Positions 35,062-43,915 of a stretch of 64,000 nucleotides of DNA are shown here, in pieces. The position numbers and the translations under genes are program-made. This DNA is from Kordiimonas aestuarii (GTDB lineage Bacteria; Pseudomonadota; Alphaproteobacteria; Sphingomonadales; Kordiimonadaceae), in the NCBI RefSeq assembly GCF_025574465.1, contig NZ_JAOBPP010000021.1, forward strand, positions 1,178,001-1,242,000. The letters are read 5' to 3'. Under the pieces are notes generated by a model, which ran no database searches, was not told where the DNA came from, and was given only the letters and a program-made list of their open reading frames with translations. Numbering within the stretch: position 1 is the stretch's first letter; every line of letters starts with the position of its first letter.

Positions 35062-35880
35062 TTATTCCTCTATATTTTCCCGAGCGTAGGCCTGAAGCGA
35101 CGGCAAATCATCAAACCCTATATTGACGAACGAATATTTGGGCAGCCCGTATTCGCGGGCGCTGATGCCGACATAGGCCGGGTCCAGGCGACGATGGCTG
35201 AAGGCGCAGTTATATTTGTGAGTATCGTCCTCAAGCTGGTCGATCACCGTGACGGCAAAATCCCGGTAGTTGGCATGGGCGTCCGGGCGCGCGAGATAAC
35301 ACTTGTTGAAGGCAAAGAGAAAGGGCTTCAACTGGCAGGCGGAGCGATTGATATATGAAAACAGGCCGTGGCTGACCTGCGGCGTGTGAAAATAAAGCAT
35401 ATCGTCAACAACCACAATGCCGTCGTCCTGTAGCAGCCCATCGACCAGTTCAAGGTCGTTCTCCACCGCTTCACGGGAATGCTCGCCGTCGATATGGACA
35501 AAGCGCAGCTTGTCCTGACAGGGGGTGAGCCTGCCGTCCTTCTTCAACTCGAAGGAATCATCGGGGAAGAACCTGATGGGGGTATCCACCTCACCCAGCA
35601 GCTTATTGAATGTGGGGCGGAAATGTTGTTCTCGCATGAACTTGTCCACCAGGACCAGTTCTTCATCGGCGCTCAGATGGCCACAGATATAGGATGCCGA
35701 AAAGCCGTGCCAAACGCCGATCTCAAGCGCACCCCCCTTTGTGCCGTTTTGCCGCTGCAGCTCAAAAAGCGCAGCCCAAAGACGCACGTTTTCATCCCCT
35801 AACCCTCCCCCGGGTACATTATCGGCTGCGATGCGTTTGTAGGCGCGGATTGCGTCTTCCGGTGTTTTGAATAAAGACAT
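35062..35880 (-). CDS. Class I methyltransferase (Methyltransf_24-like)
   Basis: A 272-residue protein. The SAM-binding motif is GGALEIGVWHGFSASYICGH, followed by the acidic strand-two end ELVLVDKFM. KLRFVHIDGEHSREAVENDL and GIVVVDDMLYFHTPQVSHG hold the usual metal-dependent HxDG region of this family. A catechol- or sugar-O-methylation reaction is likely. ATG shares one base with the stop of the upstream glycosyltransferase, so expression is coupled. Confidence 0.8.
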   Translation of the reverse strand: MSLFKTPEDAIRAYKRIAADNVPGGGLGDENVRLWAALFELQRQNGTKGGALEIGVWHGFSASYICGHLSADEELVLVDKFMREQHFRPTFNKLLGEVDTPIRFFPDDSFELKKDGRLTPCQDKLRFVHIDGEHSREAVENDLELVDGLLQDDGIVVVDDMLYFHTPQVSHGLFSYINRSACQLKPFLFAFNKCYLARPDAHANYRDFAVTVIDQLEDDTHKYNCAFSHRRLDPAYVGISAREYGLPKYSFVNIGFDDLPSLQAYARENIEE

Positions 35881-37148
35881 CAGTTTTTCCCGTTCGGTAT
35901 GGGGTTTGTCCGCTGGTTGTGCTGCGGGCCCGCGGTCATCAGTTTATACAGGCTCTCAAGGGAGTTTGCGTGTTGGAACTGTTTTGCGGCCATGGCTGCT
36001 TTCGCGCGCTGGGCGGCAAAGGCATTGACGACCTCCCCGAAAGCCTCAGTAATAGTATCGGGCCCGTCGCCATCATAGGCCAGACCGGCGCCCTGCCATG
36101 CTGCCAGTTCCTTATCAAGCCAGCAGTCGTTTGGGCATAAGACCATGCTACCGGCGTTCAGGGCTTCCCATAGGATGCCAGACGACTTTCCCCGGTAATG
36201 TTCACGGTCATATGGGATGAGTGTCACGTCGGCGGCGGCGATGATCTGTCTGTATGTCACCGTTGGCAGGTATCCGTCATGCAGGACAAAGTTGCTGTAT
36301 GTCCCGGCATGTTGCCTCAGCGTTTCCGCTGTATCAAGCGCGCTTCCCCATGCGGCGCGGGCGTTGATATGGGCTATAAATGTCCAGTCTCGACAGGTGG
36401 TGCAAAGCGACTCCACGACCCGAGGTAACAGATTGAAGCCTTTTTCCGCCTTGCAATCGCCAGCGTATAACACGGCGACCTTTGCCGCGGGCGCAATGCC
36501 AAGCGCGGCGCGGGCCTTGGTCTGGTTAAGCGTTGTGTCGGCCATCAGCGCATAGGCCGGGATGCTATGCCCGATGATTTCGCTATATTCCCGCGCGTGC
36601 TCATGCCCGGTGCCGATCAGGGTAACCGTGGAGTCCGCCTGCCGCAGGGCAAGGCGGTAAAACATCGCTGTCGCGGCATCGATGATTGTTGGCTGCGGGT
36701 CGGTGTCATTGAAATACAGCCCGGACGGCATCATCAAGAATACCGTCATCGGCAACGCGTCATCCGTTGTCGTCCTGTGCCTCAGTTGCGCATGCCAACG
36801 CAAAAGGCCCTCCAGTATTTTTTCGGTGACTGTCGGTGCGAACAGTAGGTCGCCGGGCTGGAAGAAGTCATCTGGCAGCGCGCAGAGGTCTTCAAAAATG
36901 CGGTCGTTGAAATGGACAAATTCGTCGTGGGCGCGGGCATATATGTTCGTATCAAGGGCACCATAGGCCGTATCCCTGAAATGAGCCCGGATCGGCACGC
37001 CTTCCACTTCTGCGTCAGGGAAAGCACGGTGGCCAATAATCAGGCATTCCGCACCATTTCCGCCGAAATGATGGGCAACCTTCAGGTCGAGGCTCAGGTG
37101 ATGGCCTGAATAAGCATCGAGGCTCGGGTCGATGATGATCAGTCGCAT
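35880..37148 (-). CDS. GT-B glycosyltransferase (family 4-like)
   Basis: A 422-residue protein. The N-terminus LIIIDPSLDAYSGHHLSLDL is typical of GT4 enzymes lacking a signal. The donor domain has KVAVLYAGDCKAEKGFNLLP, YRQIIAAADVTLIPYDREHY and the acidic pair in GKSSGILWEALNAGSMVLCP. There is no membrane anchor. It overlaps the GT4-GT4 fusion gene by 10 bases upstream and the methyltransferase by one base downstream. The sugar added is not predictable. Confidence 0.8.
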   Translation of the reverse strand: MRLIIIDPSLDAYSGHHLSLDLKVAHHFGGNGAECLIIGHRAFPDAEVEGVPIRAHFRDTAYGALDTNIYARAHDEFVHFNDRIFEDLCALPDDFFQPGDLLFAPTVTEKILEGLLRWHAQLRHRTTTDDALPMTVFLMMPSGLYFNDTDPQPTIIDAATAMFYRLALRQADSTVTLIGTGHEHAREYSEIIGHSIPAYALMADTTLNQTKARAALGIAPAAKVAVLYAGDCKAEKGFNLLPRVVESLCTTCRDWTFIAHINARAAWGSALDTAETLRQHAGTYSNFVLHDGYLPTVTYRQIIAAADVTLIPYDREHYRGKSSGILWEALNAGSMVLCPNDCWLDKELAAWQGAGLAYDGDGPDTITEAFGEVVNAFAAQRAKAAMAAKQFQHANSLESLYKLMTAGPQHNQRTNPIPNGKN

Positions 37149-39961
37149 GGTAACACGCTTCCCAAACGGCTCAGCGCCAGCATAACGGCGTATTTTTCAA
37201 TGGCCTGTAACGAGCAATGATCCTGTAACAGGAGCTGCGCTGAAGTTTGCCGCGTCGCTGTGCTCAGTTCCGATTTACGGATGACGCAGCGGTTGATGTC
37301 ATCAAGCAATGCCGCATAGGGATGGCCGTCGAACAGGCGCGTGTTCCACGGCAGTATATCAGCGGTCGGCGCCTTGGGGTGCGGGGCGGCGGATAGCGCG
37401 GTGTCATATAGCGCCGTCATCTTTTTAGCGGTGGCGCGCCAGCTGAACGCTTCGGCGCGAGAGCGCGCGGCGTCTCCCAGTCGCTTCTGTATGGCGGGGT
37501 CCGCCAGTAGGGAGATGATGGCGGCGCTATAGTCATCCGCCACGCCGGGCTTGCACAGAACGGCGGCATTGTCGCCGACCATTTCGTGCATACCGCCTGT
37601 GGCGGTGGAAATGATTGGCAGGCCGCAGGCCATGGCTTCCAAGATGGCATTGTTGGCCGTGGAGGCCTGAAGCGGCATAAAAAACGCATCTGCCTGATGA
37701 TATTCCGTGCGCAATTCCTCGTCCGAAAGATCGTGCAGCGCGGTGACAAAGCCTGGGTATTGCAGGCCCCTCTGTGCACCAACGATGTGATATTCAATAT
37801 CATGTCCCTGGCGGATGAGGGCGTCGATGGCCTTGAAGGCGGTCTCATAGTCGCGCAGCCAGTGCCCGACGGCCAGCAGGCGTATACGGATTTTGCTGCC
37901 TTTCGCGTCCTGGCTGGTTGCCGGATAGAAAAAGTCCGTATCGACACCGTGTTCGGTGACGGTGAGGCTGCCTGCGGGCCTGATGTGGCTGAAAACCTGG
38001 GCCTGCGTGTGTGACATAAGGCAGATATGATCAAAACGCGAAGCCAGCGCAGGCGCGGTGGCCGACGCAAGCGTGGCCGGCGGCTGATGAAATGTGCTGA
38101 AAAAACGCGGCAGGGGGGCGCCGAGTGCCCGAAGCGCGGCGGGTGCCAGCCAGCCGGAATGGTCGCCATCGATGAAATGGATGATATCCGCGAAGGACGG
38201 CCGGGACAGCACCCCTTGCACAATATGCAGTTCCGCCATCAGGGCACCAATCTGGCTCGCCAATACAGGCAGGTTCCAGGCCAGAAGCTGGGCCGACACT
38301 TGCTCAAAGCGCTCAGGCTCTTCCGCCAGATAGTCACCCAGCGGTATCCGCATGTACCGCCAGTCAAAACGGTCGTGGGGCAGGTGGCGCGCATATTGAA
38401 GCGGGCCGGAGTGTGCGGCGTGGTGTTCGTGGTGGGTAGCGACCAGCAGGATTTTGTTTTTTTTTGCCTCGTCAATTTCGGTGTGTACCAGCTCTGGCTG
38501 GCGCCATAATTTCTCGCGCAGGCGCGGGTTCTTGCTGCCGTTCCATTCAAGATATTTTTCAAGTCGCGCGTTCAGCGGGAACCCCCAGAAGGCGTCGCTC
38601 ATCACCGGGGTCATCTCTGCGGACAGGGATTTGGTGCAACGGTCCTGCAGCGAACCTGCCGGTGGGAAGCGGGTCCAGCCTCCGGTGGCGGCGCCATCCG
38701 TTTTGAAGGCCTGCTGTATGGTTTCATAGAGGCTGCGGTACCGCTGGCCGACCACAGCCGGGGCGTTCATGAGACTGGCCCGGGCACGGGTTTTGTGCCG
38801 CATGGCCTCATCGCCGAAATGGTGGTCGTGGAAATATTTGATGGCATCCTTGAAGGCTGTCGCGCACGCGACCTTGTCCACCAGAAGGCCGGTTTCACCG
38901 TTCACCACCATTTCCTGCATGCCGGCGGAGCGATAGGCAATGGTGGGCGTACCAAGAGCGCCAGCCTCAATAATCGAGTTGGGGTAGTTGTCTTCAAGTG
39001 AGGGAAAGCACAGCACATCGGCAATGCCGAGTATATCGCGCAGCATGGCGTCGTCCTGAATGGAACCCAAGGTCATCAACTTGATGTGGCGGCTGTCCGG
39101 CATGTTGTGCCCGGTGCCGAAGGTGATGACGGTAAACTTGCGTGAACCCAGCTCATTGCGGTCAAACAGCAGGTTCAGGGACCGCTGCAGGAGATCCCCG
39201 CCTTTCCGTACCTCGGCGTTGTGATAGTTTCCGAAAACAAGCACACATTCGTCCGGCTCAACGCCGAGGGAAGCACGTGTTCCGTCACGGTCCTCAAGGG
39301 GGGAAAAAACCTCAAGATCAATCGGGTTTTCGATATGGCTGATGTTCTTGTCACCGAAGATGCGGCTTGTTTCGACGCTCTCTTTCAGGAACCGGGAGGG
39401 TGTGGTGACATGCAGCGACGGGATACCGGACAGATTGAGCCGCTTGTCACGAAAACTGGCGCTGACAACGCCCAGTTTGTCGTTGACCTGCGGGCAGGAA
39501 AAGCAGTCTGTCTGGAATTGCTCGCAGCCACTGGGGTAATGGCAGCCGCCGGTCACCGCCCAATAGTCGTGCATTGTCCACACAACAGGCTTTTCAAGGG
39601 CGAGCTGCCGAATATGCGGGGGCGCCAATACCCATGTTACCCAGTGTAGGTTTACAATATCGGCCGCTTGGACAAGGGGGTGAGAGAGCAGGTCAACCGC
39701 AGGGTACGGCAGCGAGAAAAGCGAGTTGCTTTTGCCCTGTGACTGACGCTCGATATATTTCCAGGACAAGTGAAAATCCATGCACTCGCCAGCGGAGAGG
39801 ATCTTGCACCGCTTCGCCTGATAGACGCTGTCCCGCTCGGCAGGATTTGCCACATTCAGCACGGCAGAGGATAAACCCGCCACCTGGCAGGCCTGATTGA
39901 TGCGCAGGGTTGCGCGCCCTGCGCCCCCACCGGTGCCGTGGGTGAGATGCAGAACCTTCAT
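37139..39961 (-). CDS. Two-domain glycosyltransferase (GT4-GT4 fusion)
   Basis: A 940-residue protein with two GT-B units. Unit one (about residues 1-425) starts MKVLHLTHGTGGGAGRATLR, has the cysteine loop GGCHYPSGCEQF and CFSCPQVN, and ends with FPSLEDNYPNSIIEAGALGT. Unit two (about 500-930) has LLVATHHEHHAAHSGPLQYA, HGVDTDFFYPAT and MPLQASTANNAILEAMACGL. Both donor sites keep the GT4 acidic motif, so it may add two sugars in turn. Unit one resembles the single-domain GT4 at 29505. No RBS-length gap separates the halves; it is one continuous frame. Confidence 0.85.
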   Translation of the reverse strand: MKVLHLTHGTGGGAGRATLRINQACQVAGLSSAVLNVANPAERDSVYQAKRCKILSAGECMDFHLSWKYIERQSQGKSNSLFSLPYPAVDLLSHPLVQAADIVNLHWVTWVLAPPHIRQLALEKPVVWTMHDYWAVTGGCHYPSGCEQFQTDCFSCPQVNDKLGVVSASFRDKRLNLSGIPSLHVTTPSRFLKESVETSRIFGDKNISHIENPIDLEVFSPLEDRDGTRASLGVEPDECVLVFGNYHNAEVRKGGDLLQRSLNLLFDRNELGSRKFTVITFGTGHNMPDSRHIKLMTLGSIQDDAMLRDILGIADVLCFPSLEDNYPNSIIEAGALGTPTIAYRSAGMQEMVVNGETGLLVDKVACATAFKDAIKYFHDHHFGDEAMRHKTRARASLMNAPAVVGQRYRSLYETIQQAFKTDGAATGGWTRFPPAGSLQDRCTKSLSAEMTPVMSDAFWGFPLNARLEKYLEWNGSKNPRLREKLWRQPELVHTEIDEAKKNKILLVATHHEHHAAHSGPLQYARHLPHDRFDWRYMRIPLGDYLAEEPERFEQVSAQLLAWNLPVLASQIGALMAELHIVQGVLSRPSFADIIHFIDGDHSGWLAPAALRALGAPLPRFFSTFHQPPATLASATAPALASRFDHICLMSHTQAQVFSHIRPAGSLTVTEHGVDTDFFYPATSQDAKGSKIRIRLLAVGHWLRDYETAFKAIDALIRQGHDIEYHIVGAQRGLQYPGFVTALHDLSDEELRTEYHQADAFFMPLQASTANNAILEAMACGLPIISTATGGMHEMVGDNAAVLCKPGVADDYSAAIISLLADPAIQKRLGDAARSRAEAFSWRATAKKMTALYDTALSAAPHPKAPTADILPWNTRLFDGHPYAALLDDINRCVIRKSELSTATRQTSAQLLLQDHCSLQAIEKYAVMLALSRLGSVLPCD

Positions 39962-40030
39962 GCCAGCCCCCGCATACAGGGTGTGACACCCCGTGGTTTT
40001 GTGTGTTTGCCTGCCAGTAACAAAGCGTTC

Positions 40031-40822
40031 CTACCCGGATTTTTTGTTCTGTTTGATGCTGTGTCGAATCAGATCCATTTTGGTGTCATGCCAGTGCTGT
40101 GCCAACCCCGCGTTAAGGGCCTGAATTTCAGGTGTTTTATCAAGAATTTTCACCACATCCTGCCATGTGGCGCTGCCGCTTGCGACCTCGGGCACCGCGA
40201 AAATCTTCTGCAGGAAATCGTAATCTTCGGGGTAGTCCAGCACCCAGCGATATTTGAGCGGCATATCGGGGTTTGCTGCGGTGACCTTCTGATCCGGACG
40301 CACGGGCAGTTTTTTGATGTCGGTCGCTCCGTTCACCCAGAGTGTTACGTGCTCCCGGTCCGCGCTGTCGGTGGTTGATGCGTCAATGCGGTCCAGCAAG
40401 GCTTTGGTGAAGACTTCGCAGTCAAGGCCATGTGGCCAGCCCACCGCTGTCGCATAGTCCGCCTGCTGACGCGCGCGCTCATTGACCACCAGTTCACACA
40501 CATTGCTGTCCAGCAAGGGGCAATCCGCGGTGACACGCATGACAATATCGGCACCATGGGTATCGGCAGCCAGTTTGTAGCGCGAGACCAGATCATCAGC
40601 CGACCCCCGGACATAGGCCACACCCATGCCTTTTGCGATCTCGAACAGCGGTTCTTCAAAGGGGTCGTCGATGCCTGCCAGCACAACCTGATCCACGTTG
40701 CGGATGCGCCCGCACCGCGCCAGCGTGTGCGCGAGGGCGGGCATGCCGGCCAGCGGCGCAAGCACCTTGTCAGGCAGGCGCTGCGACTTCCGGCGAGCCT
40801 GAACAATACATACAGTTTTCAT
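40031..40822 (-). CDS. SpsF-like cytidylyltransferase
   Basis: A 263-residue nucleotidyltransferase fold. The N-terminus TVCIVQARRKSQRLPDKVLA matches the SpsF/CMP-KDO-synthetase pattern, though the usual GST of the signature loop is KSQ. Further motifs are VMRVTADCPLLDSNVCELVV and DREHVTLWVNGATD. Homologues activate or transfer sugars for polysaccharides, and some clusters place them with nonulosonate genes, where they could supply a CMP-activated sugar. The KSQ change makes catalysis uncertain. It lies 69 bases upstream of the GT4-GT4 gene and 103 bases downstream of the TPR-glycosyltransferase. Confidence 0.75.
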   Translation of the reverse strand: MKTVCIVQARRKSQRLPDKVLAPLAGMPALAHTLARCGRIRNVDQVVLAGIDDPFEEPLFEIAKGMGVAYVRGSADDLVSRYKLAADTHGADIVMRVTADCPLLDSNVCELVVNERARQQADYATAVGWPHGLDCEVFTKALLDRIDASTTDSADREHVTLWVNGATDIKKLPVRPDQKVTAANPDMPLKYRWVLDYPEDYDFLQKIFAVPEVASGSATWQDVVKILDKTPEIQALNAGLAQHWHDTKMDLIRHSIKQNKKSG

Positions 40823-40925
40823 CTATTTGCCTCCCCCGTGCGACACCCGTCGGCGCCACAAACCTGAACCAACGGAATATATGCATTATAATAAACAGGA
40901 CTTGCAACCTGCCACTGGGCACTCG

Positions 40926-42560
40926 TCAATCGCGCGCGGACAATTGCATGATGTGGCTGGCGAGCCTTGGCAGCAATTCAGCCTCGTCCGTGAAGTCGAA
41001 ATAGCGGCTGCCGGGGGCGAACGTTGCCTCCATCTGCGTTGATCCGAACATGGTCCATGGCAGGCCTTTATTGACCAGTGCCACCGGGCAGCCTGCGGCC
41101 ATGGCAAACATCTGTGTTGCGGTAGGCGGGCCTACGGACACGTCCATCAGCTGTAAAAGCGCGATATTGGCTTCAATGTCCTTCTTGAGGTCGACATCGT
41201 CAAAAAAGTGTATGTTGGCAATGTCTTCAAGCGCGGCAGCCTCCTCCTCCGTATAAGAATACTGAAGGACGTAAAAGTCCGCGTCGACCATGCGCGCCAG
41301 ATTGGCCACTGCCGATGCGTCGAGATAATATCGTTGCCGTTCCTGGCTCAGGTTGCCGCTGCGCCAGGAAATCGCAATTTTCAACCGTTCGCCCGCGCCA
41401 ATATGCTTTGCAAACTCTTTTAAGCGCGCCGGGTCCGCCTTGGCAAAGCCGCCTTTGTATCCGCGATATCTGGCAATATCATTTGCCAGATATCGCGGGA
41501 GCGATGCAAGCGGCGCCGCATAGTCGATCCGGGGGGCTGATGTGGTGAAAGCTTTTTCCACGTCAGGGAAGCTGCGCCTGCGGTAGCGGTAGTTGCGGCT
41601 GTCCTCGAACGCGATGGCGGTCGCAGCGGGGAAGGACCGGTTATAAAGCGGTACAAGCCGTGGATCACAGCCGACATAAACCTTTTCGGCTTCATCAATT
41701 ATTTTCTGGATGAAGACGCCAAACATAACCTCGTCACCGATGCCTTGTTCCGCGCACAGCAGAATTGATTTACCGGCCAGACTGTTGCCCCGCCATGCGG
41801 GTAGGCCATGGGTATAACTGGCGGCCTTGGTGTAGCCCAGTTCCGGGTCCAGCCGATATTCATAGTGTCGCCACGCGCCTTCCAGGTCGCCCCGGCCCAT
41901 CAGGTACAAGGCATAGCTGACATGAATCTGGGCGTTTCTTGGCGCGAGCTTGAGCGCTTTTTCATAATAGGGTTGTGCAGCGGGCTGTGCAAAATGCATC
42001 AAGGCCATATTGTGCAGGAAGGCCGCGCTCTTCGGCGCATGTTTGATGGCTTCCTGCTGGAAAATAAGAGCATTTTCCCGATCCGCAAGATGGTGCAAGG
42101 TCAGTTGCGCCAGCGAATTCCACATGCCCGCATGGTCGGGGAAATGCGGCAGGCTGCTTTGCAGCAGGTTGATGGCAGCGTCGGGCTTGTCGCCCAGCTT
42201 CAGGCTCTCCGCCAGATTGACGATGTGGGAAGGCTCGCCCGGGTTGAAGTCAAACGCGCGGGAGAAGGCTTTTTCCGCAACGCTGGCGATCTGCATCCGA
42301 AGCGCCATTTCCCCGATGATCTGATACAGGGCTTCGGATTCGCCCTGATGGACGATCGCGTCCTGCAAGATGGCATAAGCTGCGTCGTCTTCGCCGATAT
42401 CAACAAGCGATCCGGTGACGGCGGTCAGCACTTTTTTACTGCTCTTGCAGTGTTCCCACGCCTTGCTCAGAAGTGTTTTGACCTCGCCCGCACCGGCACC
42501 GGCACGGGCCTGCCTGACCAACCTGAGGCTTGTGGCTTCACTGTTGGAAAGGCCGGCCAC
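40926..42560 (-). CDS. TPR-glycosyltransferase, FlmG-like architecture
   Basis: A 544-residue protein. Residues about 1-240 are tetratricopeptide repeats (AEKAFSRAFDFNPGEPSHIV, ALIFQQEAIKHAPKSAAFLH and PYYEKALKLAPRNAQIHVSY). Residues 250-540 are a GT9/GT41-like transferase beginning LPAWRGNSLAGKSILLCAEQ, with the donor motif MDVSVGPPTATQMFAMAAGC. This layout matches FlmG of Caulobacter, where the TPR binds flagellin and the transferase adds pseudaminic acid. With pseI in the same window a similar role is plausible but unproven. The stop of the upstream methyltransferase is four bases from the start. A perfect 16-bp stem lies in the coding region. Confidence 0.75.
   Translation of the reverse strand: MAGLSNSEATSLRLVRQARAGAGAGEVKTLLSKAWEHCKSSKKVLTAVTGSLVDIGEDDAAYAILQDAIVHQGESEALYQIIGEMALRMQIASVAEKAFSRAFDFNPGEPSHIVNLAESLKLGDKPDAAINLLQSSLPHFPDHAGMWNSLAQLTLHHLADRENALIFQQEAIKHAPKSAAFLHNMALMHFAQPAAQPYYEKALKLAPRNAQIHVSYALYLMGRGDLEGAWRHYEYRLDPELGYTKAASYTHGLPAWRGNSLAGKSILLCAEQGIGDEVMFGVFIQKIIDEAEKVYVGCDPRLVPLYNRSFPAATAIAFEDSRNYRYRRRSFPDVEKAFTTSAPRIDYAAPLASLPRYLANDIARYRGYKGGFAKADPARLKEFAKHIGAGERLKIAISWRSGNLSQERQRYYLDASAVANLARMVDADFYVLQYSYTEEEAAALEDIANIHFFDDVDLKKDIEANIALLQLMDVSVGPPTATQMFAMAAGCPVALVNKGLPWTMFGSTQMEATFAPGSRYFDFTDEAELLPRLASHIMQLSARD
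41461..41498. repeat. Perfect 16-bp inverted repeat inside a coding sequence
   Basis: CCGCGATATCTGGCAA at 41461-41476 is repeated as its exact reverse complement at 41483-41498 with six bases between. It encodes part of the TPR-glycosyltransferase (PRYLANDIARYRG region), where the frame is intact. There is no T-run after either arm, so it is not a classical terminator. Confidence 0.9.
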
Positions 42561-42564
42561 GATA

Positions 42565-43653
42565 TTACACTCCCTCCGTGGGAGTGGAGCCAGCGGCAGC
42601 TTTATTGTTTTTCAGATATATGGCAAACGCCTGATGGTTTGTTCGCCGGAATGTGTCGTCATAGCCGTCTTTCCATATTTCGAAATTGCCCGCCTGCGGG
42701 ACCAGCCCCGCCCGTTCAAAAAAGCGCAGCAACTGCTGTGGCGAATAGTGGTCGGCAATCCGTGGGCCGTACCAGTCAAACATATGGTGATCGGTGGGCA
42801 TGATATTCATGTTCTGGAAGATGAACTTCCGGAAGCCGGTTTCGCGTCCCGGCCATATCCAGCGCCCGAACCGGGAGAAGGCCGCGGCAAGCGTCTGCTG
42901 TTGCGTCCGTGGCAAGCGGGTGGTGACGGCGCGCAGCATAAGGTCAAGCGTCTCGTAAATCACGGTGCCCGTGCCGTAACAGTTTACCGAGACGGCACCA
43001 TCGGGCTTGGTGACCCGTGCCATCTCATGCAACAGTTGCTGTGGCCCGCCGGTGTGCTGCATCACCCCGATAGTAAAGGCATAATCAAGCGCATCGCTGC
43101 GCAGAGGCATGTTAAGGACATTGCCGCGTACGAAAGTGACACCGTCAATGCCGCGGTCGAGAAAGTTTTTCCGCGCCACATAAACGGCCTCGCTGGCGTC
43201 CATGGAAATAATGTTCCGGATACCAGCCTCGCGCGCCTGAAAACTGTGGCGCCCGTTGCCGCAGCCCGTATCCAGCACCAGCGGGTTGTCGGGCAGGTCG
43301 ATATGGTCAAACTGGGTTTTCAATTTGAAAAACATGCGCGAAAAGCTGAGCAGCCCGCCGATATATTGCAGGGGTTCATCGCCCTCCGGCACGTCGTCCA
43401 GCCAGCCCCAGTAATTGTATTTCTGCCATTCCGCACCAAAGGTGCTGATACTTTGCCGCTGGTCATGGTCGGCTAGCGCGGCAATGAAATTCGGCACACC
43501 GTAGGACACCGAATATTTTTGGCTGTTTTCCGTGCCCGTCGTCGTCAGGATAGCTTCGATGATTTCCGAGCCGTTCCGTTCCTCCACTGACAGAATTTCC
43601 AGCGGCGCACCTGTATTGGGGCATTGCAGAAACTCAAGTACATCTTCGCGCAT
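42565..43653 (-). CDS. SAM-dependent methyltransferase with Trm112-like N-terminus
   Basis: A 362-residue protein. The first 60 residues (REDVLEFLQCPNTGAPLEIL, then YSVSYGVPNFI) resemble the small Trm112-like zinc-ribbon module that precedes many polysaccharide methyltransferases, but with only one Cys here. The class I methyltransferase core has LVLDTGCGNGRHSFQAREAG, VRGNVLNMPLRSDALDYAF and HEMARVTKPDGAVSVNCYG. ATG at 43653 follows AGGAG; the codon before it is an in-frame TTG. It is the first gene of the long minus-strand run, so the promoter should lie between 43660 and 43900. Confidence 0.8.
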   Translation of the reverse strand: MREDVLEFLQCPNTGAPLEILSVEERNGSEIIEAILTTTGTENSQKYSVSYGVPNFIAALADHDQRQSISTFGAEWQKYNYWGWLDDVPEGDEPLQYIGGLLSFSRMFFKLKTQFDHIDLPDNPLVLDTGCGNGRHSFQAREAGIRNIISMDASEAVYVARKNFLDRGIDGVTFVRGNVLNMPLRSDALDYAFTIGVMQHTGGPQQLLHEMARVTKPDGAVSVNCYGTGTVIYETLDLMLRAVTTRLPRTQQQTLAAAFSRFGRWIWPGRETGFRKFIFQNMNIMPTDHHMFDWYGPRIADHYSPQQLLRFFERAGLVPQAGNFEIWKDGYDDTFRRTNHQAFAIYLKNNKAAAGSTPTEGV

Positions 43654-43915
43654 CAATCACTCTCCTGTGCGCACGGGCATCTGACAGGTCTCTTGCATGC
43701 CAGCACGCTTTGAGAAATCAGGTTAGTATGTAAGCGGCTAAAAAGGCTAGGAAAAATAGCTTGGGACATTATGTGGTGAAAGGAGAGGGCCTATGTCTGG
43801 GGGCTGGTGTCGCCACGTTTTTCAACGCTGAAAGGTGACGTAAGGCAAGAAATTGACAGCGTTCATCAATGACCCTACGGTCGCTTGTATTCGACCCTGT
43901 TGAGGAAGTGCCAAA

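Noticed and set aside
41461..41498. The 16-bp stem considered as a transcription terminator
   Set aside because: It is inside an intact coding sequence and no T-run follows on either strand.
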